Source: Seiridium cupressi
Taxonomy: Eukaryota; Ascomycota; Sordariomycetes; Amphisphaeriales; Sporocadaceae
Reading direction: 5' to 3'
NCBI GenBank assembly: GCA_036674765.1
Contig: JARVKI010000091.1
Coordinates: 1-64,000 of the forward strand
Length of the DNA stretch: 64,000 bases
Numbering within the stretch: position 1 is the stretch's first letter; each line of letters opens with the position of its first letter. The position numbers were made by a program, and so were the translations under genes. This document shows, piece by piece, positions 49,022 through 61,056 of the stretch. A model generated the notes under the pieces. That model was not told where the DNA came from, did not search any database, and saw only the letters and a list, made by a program, of their open reading frames with translations.

Positions 49022-51012
49022 TCAGACTCGATGGCGAATGCCATCTCCAAGATGTCGAACGAATTTGACGTCATTAGCTTGCCAGTTCAAGGCGCGTCTC
49101 ATCCTCTCATTATACGACTGGGCTTCCCTTTCTGCGGCAATCTCTTCGGGCGTCCTGGCGTCCTCCTCAAAGTCCTCCGCTGAAAGCCCCGGCTGCGAAG
49201 AAAAGCCGACAACGCCCAACTTCTCGCCCGTCCAGAATAGGATATCGTCGTTATTGACATCGTTGTCGGCGCCCGCCTCGATAGTCCGCGTGGATAGTAT
49301 CTTCCGCGCAATCTCGTCCGACGCTGGCATGTCTGCGAAGAGAGATCGTTGAGCCACCTTTTCAGCGTGCCCTATCTTATGACGACGGATTGTCGTGAAC
49401 CCGTCTCTTTCAACCCACTTCAGGAAGCCATCACCATCAGAATACACTATGCGAGTTCCATGGTTGATGACGGACAAAAGCTTCGTGGCGGACGCCGTCT
49501 GCCGGTTCTTGAATGTGGAGTTCTGAACAAGACTGTAATCGCTGTCGCCCTGGCCCGAGGACTGCGATAAGCCGTAAAGTTCAAGTGAACCCTTCGTGTT
49601 ATATTCCCCGCCCGCGATCAAAGTACGGCCGCCCGAAGCTCTCTTGGCCTTCTTGACTTGGTCCAATGAGAGCTCACCATGTCGACGTAGATCACTGTCG
49701 AGGGACGAAAAGGGGTATGGCAATGATGCCAGGCTGCAGAGTCTCGCCCCTGAATGGATTGATCCCTTGATTGCCGGAAACATCCGGCGATCATAGTGGA
49801 GGATACTAGCAAATCTACCAGCCACGAAGATGTCATCCGACACCAGTTCTCTGGATCCCGGCTGTTCCAGGTGAAGGATGCTCTGCGGCCCCGACTGGGC
49901 AAGCGGCGCATACGGAGGTAGTGGGCTGGGGTCAAGGACCTGAGCGAGGCGGTCGAATTCATCTATACGCTCTTGCCGATCGCGCTTGACCTCGATTTGA
50001 ACCCTAGAATCATACAGGTGGATTCCATGGAATGTGCCAATCGTAAGCGGTATCGTAGGCTGCGCGGCGGAAATTGTGGTGATGGTCCATTCATAGGGTT
50101 GGTGGCCGACAATCTGCAATGTCTGCAGATCGACCTCTATGAGGTCTACCAAAAGTTAGTTCTGTATACCAATGGTTCGATAGACCATGCACTTACGGCT
50201 TTGTACGGCAAAGAAGGCCTTGTTCCTGCTGCTATCCACGCTGACACACTCGGTTATTCCTATGCTTGCCATTCTTGACCGTGACGAAAGGACAGGACTA
50301 TCCAGGCGCAAGAGCCCCTCCCTACTCTTCGAGAGGATGGAGCCTTTCTTGCTGCGCTCACTCCCCTTCACGTCCCACAAGCATACTGACCCGTCATCCA
50401 GTGGCGCCACAGCAAAGAGGGCAGCTGCTTCTTGGCTTGGACGGTAGAGGGCGGCACCTTTGACTTCGATCGCAGCTCTCATATCACCATCTCTAATCTG
50501 TGGCCGCTCAAACCAGTTCACGACGGCCGGGCCGTGCCGTTGAAGGTATTCGTTGTACCAATTTACATTCTCGCCCGTGAACGTAGGGTCCCAATTCGCA
50601 AGGATTCGGATTCGTTCGTTCTCGACGTCGTTCCTAGAGGTGCACGGCGCGGATGTATTTGGATCTGGGGTTTGAGCGCCCAGAACGGCGCTGACGAGAG
50701 GTTCATGCTCGTCCAGGAATCGGAGGCCGCGCCGGCGCCTGATAGCCTCCAAGAAGGAGGATTCCTCATGACAACGCAGGCGCCAGAAGAGATTATCACG
50801 GCATATTCGCAGGAGCCGCTTCGACCCGAGTTGCAGGACGATGATGTCCTTGGGATCGAGGTCTTGCGGCGCGTTAGCAGAGGAGCGTACCCGTGGAGCC
50901 GGGGGGAGGGGCCTGAGACCCGCGATTTGCGACTTGGGAGCTGCGACTTACATGATAAAACCTCCAAGAGTATCTCATTGGGGAGACTCTCGAATCTTGA
51001 TGGCCCAGCCAT
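49022..51012 (-). CDS. F-box protein with probable beta-propeller C-terminal region
   Basis: Three exons on the minus strand, 51012-50952, 50862-50197 and 50145-49022, give 616 aa with agreeing phases. The F-box (about residues 7-50) is split by intron 1: FESLPNEILLEVLS, then YLDPKDIIVLQLGSKRLL and FWRLRCHEE. F-boxes bind Skp1 in SCF ubiquitin ligases. The rest has WD40-like strands (AALFAVAPLDDGSVCLWDVKG, TLQIVGHQPYEWTI, GTRIVYSDGDGFLKWVERDG), suggesting a degenerate propeller as the substrate reader. The C-terminus is acidic then Arg/Asn-rich (EEIAAEREAQSYNERMRRAL). Such fungal F-box/WD-like proteins are common but I cannot name an orthologue. Substrate is unknown. Confidence 0.88.
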
Positions 51013-51128
51013 TGTGCAATTACTAAATCAAAATTATGGTTGTATTAAAAAGTTTAATATGTAGGAGAGATCGCATTCCCCATGAGATCTGGAGATATAA
51101 CGCGCCGTTTCGTCGAGCTGCGTTTGCT

Positions 51129-51188
51129 TACCAGGAAGCCGTGAGGAGCTAACCAGGAAGCTGTGAGGGCCTAAAGAAGCCGTGAGAG
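51129..51188. repeat. Three imperfect tandem copies (about 21 nt) upstream of the F-box gene
   Basis: Units related to ACCAGGAAGCCGTGAGGAGC repeat almost three times, the last copy lacking the first bases. They lie about 120 nt upstream of the F-box gene start codon, in its probable promoter or leader. Confidence 0.75.
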
Positions 51189-52534
51189 ACGCACACCCCT
51201 TGCGAATTAATAATAGTATAATCGAGGCAGCTACTGCGCCCAAGAGACTGCACATATCCTCAAGTCGCACAGGATGTCGCCAACGGATTATTTCATTTCA
51301 GTACTCGGACTCAGAATGCCTACGATGCATTCAGCTTGACATGAGAATTGATTTTCACATGGCTGAAAGCATCAGAGCAAACCTACAGGCAAGGTTGTCC
51401 CAGGCGCACTCAGTGTGGTAGGTAAGGTATGTACATGTACTTGTAGCGCGATAGTCGATCCCCCGCAGCTGTGGGCCGTTACAGGAGACCACTGCCGATC
51501 ATGGCGAAACTGCATGCAATGCAGTCTTCGGCCCCGGCGTCGCTGGATGTCTTGCCCCCCTAGTTAGGAGATGAGTGGAAGAAGTGCGAATTCTATGCCC
51601 AAACCCGTCCTATTGGCCGTACAGCACTGCCCACAATCTGTGCAAGGTAGTTAGTGTCCCGAGCATTTTGACTACAGTGGGCCTCCGCGACGGGTTCACT
51701 GGGTTTAGAATGATTCAGGCGTTATATCTATCATGAAACAAGCTGCGTCAATCAGGCTCTGCCAATACGCTTGGTCATAGAACAGATATCTACACTTCAG
51801 TCTTTCAGTTGGTCAAATCCCGTTTGAACAACTGCAGATATTTAAACGAGAACAACACGGGAAACTCATGGTGCAAGGCCTCAACTCATCTTGGCAGCGG
51901 TGCCTAGCAGATCCAGTGACTATTTGCGCCGGCACTGGGTTTTCTGGGGCGGCTGGCATTGTACGCAGTCTCACTTACACGCTGGAAGCAATTGCAATTT
52001 CGATGAAACAACAACTACGTGTGTTAGACAACCGGAAAACGGCCCTTCTCAAACGTAATTAGCCATCCTTGGCTTTCCTGCCTTCGTTGTAAACATATTT
52101 GACGTTGGGCAGCAAGCAACTATATGGATGATGTACGAGTCGATTACAAGGTATCCTGAGACTCCAGTTTAACTTGTCAATCGCAGACCAAGAGCGACAC
52201 GCGATGACATGGGAAACAATTAATATATGAGGACAGAATCGAGTAGTGAATACCAAGGCCCTCCAATCATGTAATACCTATCTCCTCAAAGGGACAGCAA
52301 CTGTTTCCTGCCTCCGTCCACCAAGAGTATTTCTTTCACACGAAGAGCCATGCAAAGGCTTGATCCTGCTCGTCAGACTCGGCCCTTTACCTTTGCTAGC
52401 GGGAACAGCCCCGCCCCGCGCAGCCTCTGCGTTCGACCCTCCATCCACCCTCCACCCATGAACAACTGCGCCTCTCCGGGATCCTCCAGAACCATCTTAT
52501 CCCTTTCTAAGCACGTTCCTTTCAACCATTACCC

Positions 52535-52632
52535 GGTGAGATGGCCGAGCGGTCTAAGGCGCTACGTTCAGGTTCCATAAGATCTAATTCGTAGTCAAGA
52601 AATTGGCGTGGGTTCGAATCCCACTCTCATCA
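52535..52632 (+). tRNA. tRNA-Leu (CAG) with a 16-nt intron
   Basis: Class II cloverleaf. The acceptor GGTGAGA pairs with TCTCATC (one G-U). D arm GCCGAGCGGTCTAAGGC; anticodon stem CTACG/CGTAG. The loop starts TTCAGG, so the anticodon is CAG, and a 16-nt insertion follows position 37 at the normal tRNA intron site. A long variable arm (TCAAGAAATTGG) is typical of Leu. The T arm is GTGGG-TTCGAAT-CCCAC, and the discriminator is A73, the Leu identity base. A T6 run about 25 nt downstream can serve as Pol III terminator. Confidence 0.93.
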
Positions 52633-53392
52633 TATATTTATGCCTGCCCGGCAACAATTTTTTGGCTTTTCTTATCTTTCCCCCTTTGGCATAATGTCGT
52701 AGCTGGATTATTCTTCCTGAACGTGTTGACGATTTGGAACTAGCTCAAAGTCATGATGGGGATATTTTGGATCTGTGGGAACTACAGCGCCTCCACTACG
52801 GACTGATATGGTGAGGGACATTTTAGCGGACCGTTAACTGGAACCTATAAGCAGATGTGTGTGGTTAAAATATCCGTAGATGTTTTTGACTTTGTCAGTT
52901 CTATAGCTATGTAGTTTAATGAGATTTTGAAATGTTTCTATCGTATACGACTAAGGCGCTTCTCATATTCACGATTGTCCATACCTCGCCAACGCCTAAG
53001 CTCCGAATGTCGATAAATATTCACCCTTGCTACGTATTATGAGCCTGTGTAATATATACACGTCGGCCTGGCTGTGAGTCCCGTATCTCGCCGGAGCGCA
53101 TTAATATAGTTGTAATATTATGGCCAAGATTGTGATATAATTTATCGTAGGTAGTAGATTCGTGCGTACCTGGATTTACAAACCGCCTTGATTAGGGGAG
53201 TACTAACATAGCCAAACCATAGCCGAACTCATTTTGTCGGGCAATGCCAAGTTCTTCTAGACCACATAATACTATTTACTCAACTGTCTCTTTTACAATG
53301 GGGTGGGCGATATTGGACGTATGGTGCATTTGGTTCAATCTCAAATTTACCTCTATATTTTTAGGTCTATTATGCAAATTGTCCAGCCTCTT

Positions 53393-55078
53393 TCAAGATT
53401 GCGGCTTGTAAACGCCGTCTTTACAAAGCAACACCATGTTCTTAAAAAATCTCCTCCACTCCAAAGGGTCACCCTTTACCTTCACGAAGCGGACCTCAAG
53501 CAGCTCTTGATCACCCGGCAGATGATATCTAGTAACAACGATTTCCCCATGCATGCCTTGTTTCCGGCCGTCCATCGTCTTGACCTTGAGTGTCGCCACT
53601 TGATCACCTTGCCCAGTATTGGAGGCTATGCCTGGCAGAGGTACATTAAGATTGTGCAAAGCGTCGCTAAGCATCTGCACGATAAGCTGGGGCGGCATAT
53701 GCGAGAAGAAGCGTGTAAAGGCTTGTGCGGGTACTATATCCTTGAAGCGGCGCGCTCGTTGAGTTAGCGTCATTGGAACACCAGGTGTTTGTGAGAATTG
53801 AGACATTGAAGGTTCTTCGGCCAGCGCATCGAATAGACTGCTACCCTGGGTTGCAGGATAGACTGTCACTGCGTCCGCACGCGATACAGGTTGCGTGGAA
53901 GAGGTGGCAGAGTGACCCAGATTAGGACGTTCCCAATCGAATATGACATCATTGATAGGGGTTTCTGGCTGGGTAGCGGAAAGGTAGTTGTTGGTAGGAG
54001 CTGCATCGACGTCCATTGCGTCGACGCTTTGCTGAGATTGCCCTTGAGATGCCGAGGGCTGCTGGGTGAAGTCTATGCGAAGGTTCTCCAGCATGGCCGT
54101 CGCAAGATTAAGAGGATCAGATATCTGTCCATCTGCTGCCAGAAATCTGTTGTTTCGTGTGTACCAGGGGTGCTGGCGGATTTGAGCAAATGAGAAACGC
54201 TTCGTGGGCTCGACATTCATCATTCCTCTTAATAAAGACAGGGCATCCGCAGGCAGCCTTGTCCATAAATTATCCGAGCTGCGTCCATTGGTCTTGACGT
54301 ACTCTGAAAACTCCCAGCTGGTGGAATTTGGCTCATCCCAGGGTGTGTTGCCAACTAGCAAAACAAAGAGGATGACGCCACAGGACCAGATGTCGACCAG
54401 GTCAGGAGAATACTTGCTGGCCTTGTCTGCTCTGCCACAATGCAGGACCTCGGGCGCAATATAAGGAGGGCTACCACACATAGTGGAGCTCTGCTTCCGT
54501 TGTCCCTTGTACTCGAACATAGTTGCCATGCCGAAATCTGCCAGCTTGAGGTTTCCGCTGTCTGCCATCAAGATATTCTCCGGCTTAAGGTCTCGGTGTG
54601 CGACTCCTTTGCTGTGCATAAAGCTCACCCCGCTGACGAGCTGTAGGAAGTAGAGGTGAGCAATGTCCTCGGTGACGCCCACGTCGGCCTCGATCTTGTC
54701 GAAAAGATCGCCCCCTTCTGCGAACTCCATGGCTATCCACCGCCAGACTGGATCCTCGCCGGTGGCAAACCACTCTATCACGTTGGGATGCTGGCCAACG
54801 TGCGAGTGCAGAGAGACTTCCATGGCGATTTGCTTGGCTGAAATGCGGCCTTGCTTGATAGCATAGCCCTTGTGGATCAGCTTGACGGCAAAAATTGGCG
54901 TTTCGCCATCCAGGGGCTTTGCCTTTTTGATTCTGTGACATGGCTTAGCAGCTTGTTGCATGGAGCGAGGGCTTGTAGGAGGGAGTCCTTACGAAGCGTA
55001 CGCACCCCTTCCGATAGTTTTTGACACTATTCGGAAGGGGAGATCGCTGGGTAGCGGGTCTAATTGAGATTGCTGCAT
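53393..55078 (-). CDS. chk1: Checkpoint kinase CHK1
   Basis: Two exons on the minus strand, 55078-54993 and 54932-53393 (intron 54933-54992, 60 nt), give 541 aa. The Ser/Thr kinase domain covers about residues 14-290. The Gly loop IGRGAYAS is split by the intron. Other residues are Lys46 in FAVKLIHKG, the catalytic HRDLKPEN (Asp143), DFGMA (Asp161) and GSPPYIAPEV. The Chk1-like activation segment and the Trp-rich GNTPWDEP support CHK1 over other CAMK kinases. The C-terminal half has a Ser/Gln-rich linker with SQ/TQ sites, the usual Mec1/ATR targets (SSLFDA follows an ATQ), and a KA1-like end (TRFFSHMPPQLIVQML; WRRFFKNMVLLCKDGVYKP). CHK1 blocks mitosis after DNA damage. It is divergent from the UBE2C gene, another cell-cycle regulator. 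Confidence 0.95.
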
Positions 55079-56080
55079 CTTGCTGACGAAGGCAACCAAT
55101 CGACCAACTTTGCCGATATTATGACGCGTTCTGAGAACTAATTCATGGGCAACTTTGCCGTACAAGGGGCTGCTAACACGCTGTAGTATACAGAGGTAGC
55201 CAGTGGGGAAAGTCGATGAATTACTACCCAACGGTCGTGGAAGCGTTTGGACGGAAGGCTGAGGTAGAAACGCAAACGTTCACCATATTGGTCTCTCTGA
55301 CGCGTTGACTCGCGACTGAATCAATTAAACACGGTTGACGTCGGTGTTTTGTTTGAAGTCACCTCTGGCTGGCGCTGAATGAGGGGCAGCAATTGGCTGA
55401 ACAGGCAGCCAGCAGTGATGGATACCCATGGACCCCGCCAAACCCCAGGCCCTCGGGATCCCTGCTTAGCGGGCCTCGACATCTTATCGCGGTTGCCATA
55501 GGCCACTCGTTGTTGACAGGCGCTACTGGAGACGGACCCTGAAGTTCTCATCTGCGACTTCAACTTGAGCTTTCAGTCCCTCCCAGCTTCCTTTCGTCGC
55601 ACCCTGGCTTTGGTGATCTGCGGAATAAGTAGCGGTCCTGCCTTCAGTTGTGCTCAGTACCCGTTCTCGTCCTTCCAATCTCAGACCCTCCTAAGAAACA
55701 GACGCAAGGTTAGTACTACGTTCTCAGACAATCCCGTCCGAGCTCCCAACCGCCACCGCTTTCTTGACACTACACCCGGCCGTCGTGTTTTCATACGGCT
55801 GTTGGGTAGAACATCGTTTTGCTTTTATCCCCTCCTTCTTGTAATCAGTTAGGAGTTATTCAAGACCTTGCGAGCTAACGGGTGGCCGGCATTCCAGACA
55901 ATCATTCTTCGTCTTCTTTAATTCATCCCAACGCCTTGTTCCCAGCCGCCAATCCGGACTTGATAGCTTTGTCTGCATATCGACGGCCACCTCGTCACAT
56001 AACCTGCGGGAATTCGCGTCCTCTCCAGCTCGGGCTTTGAAGGAAGAAGCCGCTTGTCCGTCAATTGAAGCGTAGCCCAG
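55079..56080. promoter_or_regulatory. Divergent promoter region CHK1 / UBE2C-type E2
   Basis: 1.0 kb between two outward-reading cell-cycle genes. CACGCGT-like text is absent, but TGACGCGTTGACTCGCG lies near 55297-55313 and contains an ACGCGT MluI cell-cycle-box core as used by MBF in yeasts. Whether it is functional here is inference. Confidence 0.45.
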
Positions 56081-56743
56081 ATGGATTTCACAATGGAAAA
56101 TAGTCAGAATGCGGCTCCTGGAAGCCTGCAAGCCGCCAAGCTTGGCGGAGCTCGCAAAGGACCAGATGCCCAGAGTGTAACGAAGCGGTAAGGGAACTCG
56201 CCACATTAGGCCCTCTCGAGTCTTCCAAGCCGGCATACTGACTGTGCAACAGTCTACAAACCGAGCTGATGCAACTTATGACCTCACCAGCTCCGGGAGT
56301 GTCTGCCTTCCCCAGCGCGGATGGCAATATGATGTCGTGGACAGCAACCATCGAGGGTCCCAATGACACTCCTTATGCCGGTCTTACTTTCAAATTGTCT
56401 TTTGCCTTCCCCAGCAACTACCCATATGCGCCGCCAACAGTACTCTTCAAGACACCCATCTACCACCCTAATGTTGATTTCTCAGGTCGCATTTGTCTTG
56501 ATATTCTGAAGGACAAGTGGACGGCTGCATACAACATTCAAACGGTGTTGCTGAGTTTGCAAAGTCTGCTTGGCGAGCCAAACAAGTGAGTATTTGAGCA
56601 CCAGAGCAAGTCCAAGACGGGTCTAACCATCTCTTTCCAGCGCATCACCACTGAATGGAGAAGCAGCCGAGTTGTGGGACAAGGATGCCGAGGAGTTCAA
56701 GCGGAAGGTTCTCGGCCGTCACCGCGATGTGGACGATGACTGA
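56081..56743 (+). CDS. ubc11: Ubiquitin-conjugating enzyme E2, UBE2C/UBC11 (APC/C E2)
   Basis: Three exons, 56081-56187, 56253-56585 and 56641-56743, give 180 aa. The UBC fold shows [12 protein letters not shown], the YHPNV motif and active-site Cys117 in [13 protein letters not shown]. The UBE2C class is shown by the N-terminal extension ending [14 protein letters not shown], by the [13 protein letters not shown] loop, and by [21 protein letters not shown]2C works with the anaphase-promoting complex to start ubiquitin chains on cyclin B and securin. Phases of both short introns agree. Its divergent neighbour is CHK1. Confidence 0.95.
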
Positions 56744-57568
56744 GCCTCTCGTGGTTTCTTTGCTCGCGAGTCTGTATATGAAGAGCATTCTGCATAGCCA
56801 ATTGGAATATGCGATATAAGCTTCCGCATAGTTATGACCTGGCATTGGCGATATGGAGTCCACTGCGGTCTTGTCCGGGGAGCAATTGCCATTGATTTTC
56901 CAGGATTGGCGTGTTGCGGCCCTGGATTGCATTGCATCCCTGCATTTATACATGGTTTCTTTTTTTCTGGCTAGGGATTCCTGATTCCGGGTTTAACGTA
57001 GAATCGGTAGATTAGGTAGGGGTGGACACTTGCTGTCAATGATTATGATTGTTTTTAATGTACGCGACTTTGCAACGCAAATAGCTAGTTACCTTGTGTG
57101 TACATCGGATCCTAACACATAGTGAGGCAGATCAGCTTGACCCTACAACGTCTGTAGTGGTGTAAGGATCGTCCCCTTCTGTGAAGTTGACCAAGGCTCT
57201 ACGACGGGGAGGGATTGAAAGCTGGACAGAAAATATAGTTGCTTCCGGTGTAATTGCCAGAACCCATCAAGCTGAAGGCCATCACACTCCACTGTTCCAG
57301 GTTCAGGATGCTTGGACACTTCTCACAATCGACGGATGGCATGGCCCTGGGTGATACGGCTTTCACACGTCTCATTTCATTTCAGACTAGTGAAGCTAGA
57401 ATCCATATGTCGTATAGAAAAGCCAGGTGGAACTCCGAAACCATGCCCTTTCTCGAGTGACTCTCTTTGTTGGCAAATCCCATCCGACCACAACAAATAG
57501 ATGTACGCTCAAGGAGAGAAGAAACCCTTTTTGTCGCCTTGCCAGCCCCGGCCGTCACAAAAACACGC
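56744..57568. other. Convergent intergenic region UBE2C / RPL31
   Basis: 0.8 kb between two 3' ends. No supportable feature beyond presumed UTRs. Confidence 0.5.
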
Positions 57569-58142
57569 TTATTCCTCGACGACAACGGTAACCAGACCCT
57601 TGGGGTTCTTGACGTTGACAGCTTGAACGTAGCTGTAGAGCTTCTCCTTGGCGTCCTCCTCGTCGTTTCTTCGTCGGCTGATGCGCACGCGGATTCTGTA
57701 GGGAACACCCTTGACACCCTGCTCCCACACCTTCTTGTTCAGCTGGGGGTCGATGCGGACATCCGAGGTTTGCTGTGGCTAGTGTTAGCTGAGGCTGCTC
57801 TCCCAGTGATTTCGTGCAGATGGCGGGATGAAAGGAGACGAGTGTTCCATCGGTAGTAACGAGTCGGGCCGGGTCTGCGTACCATAGCCTTCTGGGCAAA
57901 GTCCTTGATCTCCTTGATGGCCTTGGGGGCACGCTTCTTGAAAGTAGCACCATGCAGCTGTAAAAATCCACCCGTCAGCATTTCTCTTATCTCTAAATTG
58001 CCGTGATAATTGTTCCTCTGAAGGATTGGTCGGTAGTCGTGGTGGCAGAACGTACTCTCTTGTGGAGGTGGATGGTGTACTCGCGAGCGACGACCTGGTC
58101 GATGGCGGACTTGCCAGCAGGCTTCTTTCCCTTGGACGACAT
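57569..58142 (-). CDS. rpl31: 60S ribosomal protein eL31
   Basis: Three exons on the minus strand, 58142-58056, 57957-57883 and 57772-57569, all phase 0, give 121 aa (yeast 113, human 125). The sequence follows eL31 throughout: [11 protein letters not shown] joined to [23 protein letters not shown] joined to [38 protein letters not shown], and the C-terminal VVVEE. The N-terminus ([13 protein letters not shown]) is basic. eL31 sits at the peptide exit side of the large subunit. The introns (98 and 110 nt) lie early in the gene, as usual for ribosomal protein genes. Confidence 0.97.
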
Positions 58143-59062
58143 TTCTGTGATCGCAAATGTCAACTTCTAATTTCTCTGATTCCTCTTCGCTAATCCGCAA
58201 GGGCTGTCGCTTACTGCTTGATGTGGTGAGGTCTGGTGGGTTAGTAGTCGAAAGTTCGTCGTCGGGTTGAGTTTGGTGTTCGCGGCAGCAAATTTCAAAA
58301 TGTCGAGAGTTGGCTGTGGGCGCTCAGAGGGCAGGGAAATTTTCGGCTACCAGCCAATGGAAAGAGGGGAATGTACTGGTGGGTCGGAGGCTCGTGCCCA
58401 ATCTCACCTCGCAGATCCGGACCTGCTTGACATGAGAGGGCAGAAGATGGCTGCAGTTGTCGTCGGGCTGCCAGAGATCTCACAGGTGGCAACCTCGTTG
58501 GCTTCAGGCTCGTCGGCTGAAGCCAATGCCCCACAGGGCGCCCCCGTCGCCGAGTTAGCACTAGCCTCGCGGCAATTTTATGCAGGGGTGACAAGACGGA
58601 AGTCACATCGCGATCATCAAACACACGACGCTCATTTGCTCGTTCCACGGAAGCGTCAATTGCATCAAGCTTCGTCCTGCCGGCATCTCATTTCTTCCTC
58701 CAACCCATCAATCTCGCGCAGTGCGCGTGCTCCGCTCGCTATCGATTTCCCGCCAACGTTCTTTTCCTTCTCACTGCTAGTGGTCAACAAATAAACACTC
58801 AGCATCCCACTTGCATTTCCGCGCCAAACTCAACCAGAAAAAATAGCTTTCGCTAGTGTTAATCGAATCACGAATCTACGCCAGCCAGCCTCCGGACCTG
58901 CCCACTTAGGTGTCGTTTGCCAGCCCCGAAGCACACATTGACGCACCGAGCCATCATCATACTCTCGACGAAGAGCCTCCGACCAAGGGGGAGCTAGCTC
59001 GAGTGTAAACGACAATTGACAGCACCTTATCTTCGATTGGGATAAAACCAACTCTATCCGCA
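58143..59062. promoter_or_regulatory. Divergent promoter region RPL31 / RAX1
   Basis: 920 bp between two outward-reading start codons. A 175-codon open frame (58267-58794, plus) has no domain and is treated as chance. The RPL31 side has pyrimidine-rich text as is typical for ribosomal protein promoters. Confidence 0.5.
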
Positions 59063-60309
59063 ATGGCGTACTCTGGACATTCTCCGCCTGAGCCTACGGC
59101 ACCCAGTCCGACACCTGGTCCTGCCGGCGACATGCCTAGGAATCGATTGCCGACACTGTTCGAGGTGCTGGCCCGACGGACACAGCCTCCGGTCGACCTG
59201 TTCTCCTTCTACATTTACATGAGAGACCAGCAACGCTCGGTGGATTACCTAGACTTCTGGTAGGTTGTGGATATTGAACGTTGGACTTTTTGCGGATACT
59301 GACCAATACTCAGGCTCGATGTCGCCCAGCACATGTCGCTGTGTCGACACTATGTTCGAGAACTCCGGAGATCAGTATTGGTTGGAACACCGGATATTGA
59401 GAAAGATGACAAGTCGAAACGGTCTTCGATGGCGTTGGAGGCACTGGGAGACGTTAGAGACTCTCCAGCCGGCCCATCACACTATGGCTCCGAGAAGGAA
59501 CGCGAGCAGAACGCCCAAATGTCGGCATATCTCCGAGAGCAACCTCTGACTCCCGGCGCGCCTCATCACGATTCGCCTGCCAGCAGCCAGGAACGCCGCA
59601 CACGTGCCAGCACTCAACTCAGCACACCTCACCACATGACTTCGGACTCGAACTCACCTGCTCATGCCGTCGCTAGGGAGGATATCCGCGCGAGCGCCGA
59701 GAGAATCCTGTTCACCTTCCTGCTTCCGGGGGCAGAGCGAGAGATCACCTTACCTGGGTCTATCACCCAGGATATTACGACGGCTATCGAGCAGGACGGT
59801 CGTGATGACCCCGAGGTGTTCGACGTGGCTAAAGACTACGTCTTTCAGGCCATGGAGCGCGATGCTTTCCCCGGCTTTCTACGTGCCCGTGCCCTGGGTA
59901 ACCTGATCCCGCCCACCATCGTAGCGCGCTTGATCGTGGGCCTCATTGCCGTTTTTGGAGGATTCTGGACAGCCTTTATCCTTATTTTCCTCAACATGTC
60001 GAGAAGCACCCGGTGCTGGGTAAGTGACTTGTCGAACCATGACCCTTGATGAAAGTACTAACAATTTATTAGGTGATATTGCCATTCACTATAGGTGTTT
60101 ACCTACTTGCCTCGTACCAATACTCGCTAGACCCATTGATGGCGATTGCCGGCTTCTCGGAGTACACGACTTTCAATTACACCCGAATCAGAGAGCAGTA
60201 CGTCCGTAAGCTACTCGTCAAACGATCTCTCATGGTTCTGGCTGTCACGGCACTTATTGATACCGCCCTATGTGTACTCTTCATTCTAGTGCCAGGAAAG
60301 CGGTTGTAG
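59063..60309 (+). CDS. rax1: RAX1-type protein: RGS-like domain with C-terminal membrane segments
   Basis: Three exons, 59063-59259, 59314-60019 and 60073-60309, give 379 aa. The N-terminal half is the RGS-like domain of fungal Rax1: LPTLFEVLARRTQPPVDLFS, YMRDQQRSVDYLDFW joined to LDVAQHMSLCRHYVREL. It is interrupted by a polar insert (about 85-160) and resumes at AERILFTFLLPGAEREI and QAMERDAFPGFLRARALG. Three hydrophobic segments follow: LIVGLIAVFGGFWTAFIL, VILPFTIGVYLLAS, and LMVLAVTALIDTALCVLFIL. In yeast Rax1 works with Rax2 in bud-site memory; in filamentous fungi it affects polarity and cell-wall integrity. Whether the RGS-like fold acts on a G-alpha is unproven. Confidence 0.92.
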
Positions 60310-61056
60310 AATGTTACAATGGCACAACTCGAAACACACCGTTCCTTACAAGGCTAAATAGCCAGCAAACACTCACGATTTGACGAATTTTATTAGGAGT
60401 TCTACAGCACGAGCATGTATTCTGAATAGCCTCTCTAAAGTACATGCATTTCTTGTCGCCGAAACAAATAAGAATTGAGGATACCATGGCAGGGATCAAT
60501 CGATTCAACAAGGGTCGAGCAAATGTATCTCGACAGATTCCGGCGTTAGTAGGCGTCTTAACGGGAGAATCGATGCGAGAAGGCGCCTGGAATGTAATTT
60601 TCAAATTTTTATGCAGTTTTTACGACTCTCTAAAAGAGCGTTGCAATAACGACTAATAATTAAACACATTAAACGCATCAACCATCATTAAATGACATTA
60701 CAGTTCATTTTTCTTAGCTGCGGGTTGAATTCATGGGGGAAAAGTAGGAGCAAATAAAAAAGGCCAATACTTTACCACGCCTCGCTTGATTATTCGGATT
60801 CACAATCCATGCAGCACAATCAGCTCTTTTCATTACTACACTCTCCGCGTGGAGTTGCTCCCTAGCAATCCCCATAGATTTTTGGGACATTCACAATTGA
60901 AGCTCTTTCACAATCCAACCCACCTCACATTTCCCAACATCTTTCCCGCCCACCAACAACTTGGAGATAACATCAAGCAAGACAGATAATCATCTCGCTG
61001 AACGTACAGTCACTTCTTCGGCGCCCATGTGAGGCATACCCACCCGGCGTACCACC
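60310..61056. other. Intergenic region RAX1 / unrecognised gene
   Basis: 0.75 kb, moderately AT-rich (60600-60780). It contains the RAX1 3' end and the next gene's promoter. Nothing else can be supported. Confidence 0.5.

Larger units (their letters stand above)
51013..53392. other. Intergenic region between F-box gene and CHK1 (contains tRNA-Leu)
   Basis: 2.4 kb. It contains the F-box promoter with a short tandem repeat, one tRNA-Leu gene, and an AT-richer stretch at 52700-53390 next to the CHK1 3' end. No protein gene is supported. Confidence 0.5.
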
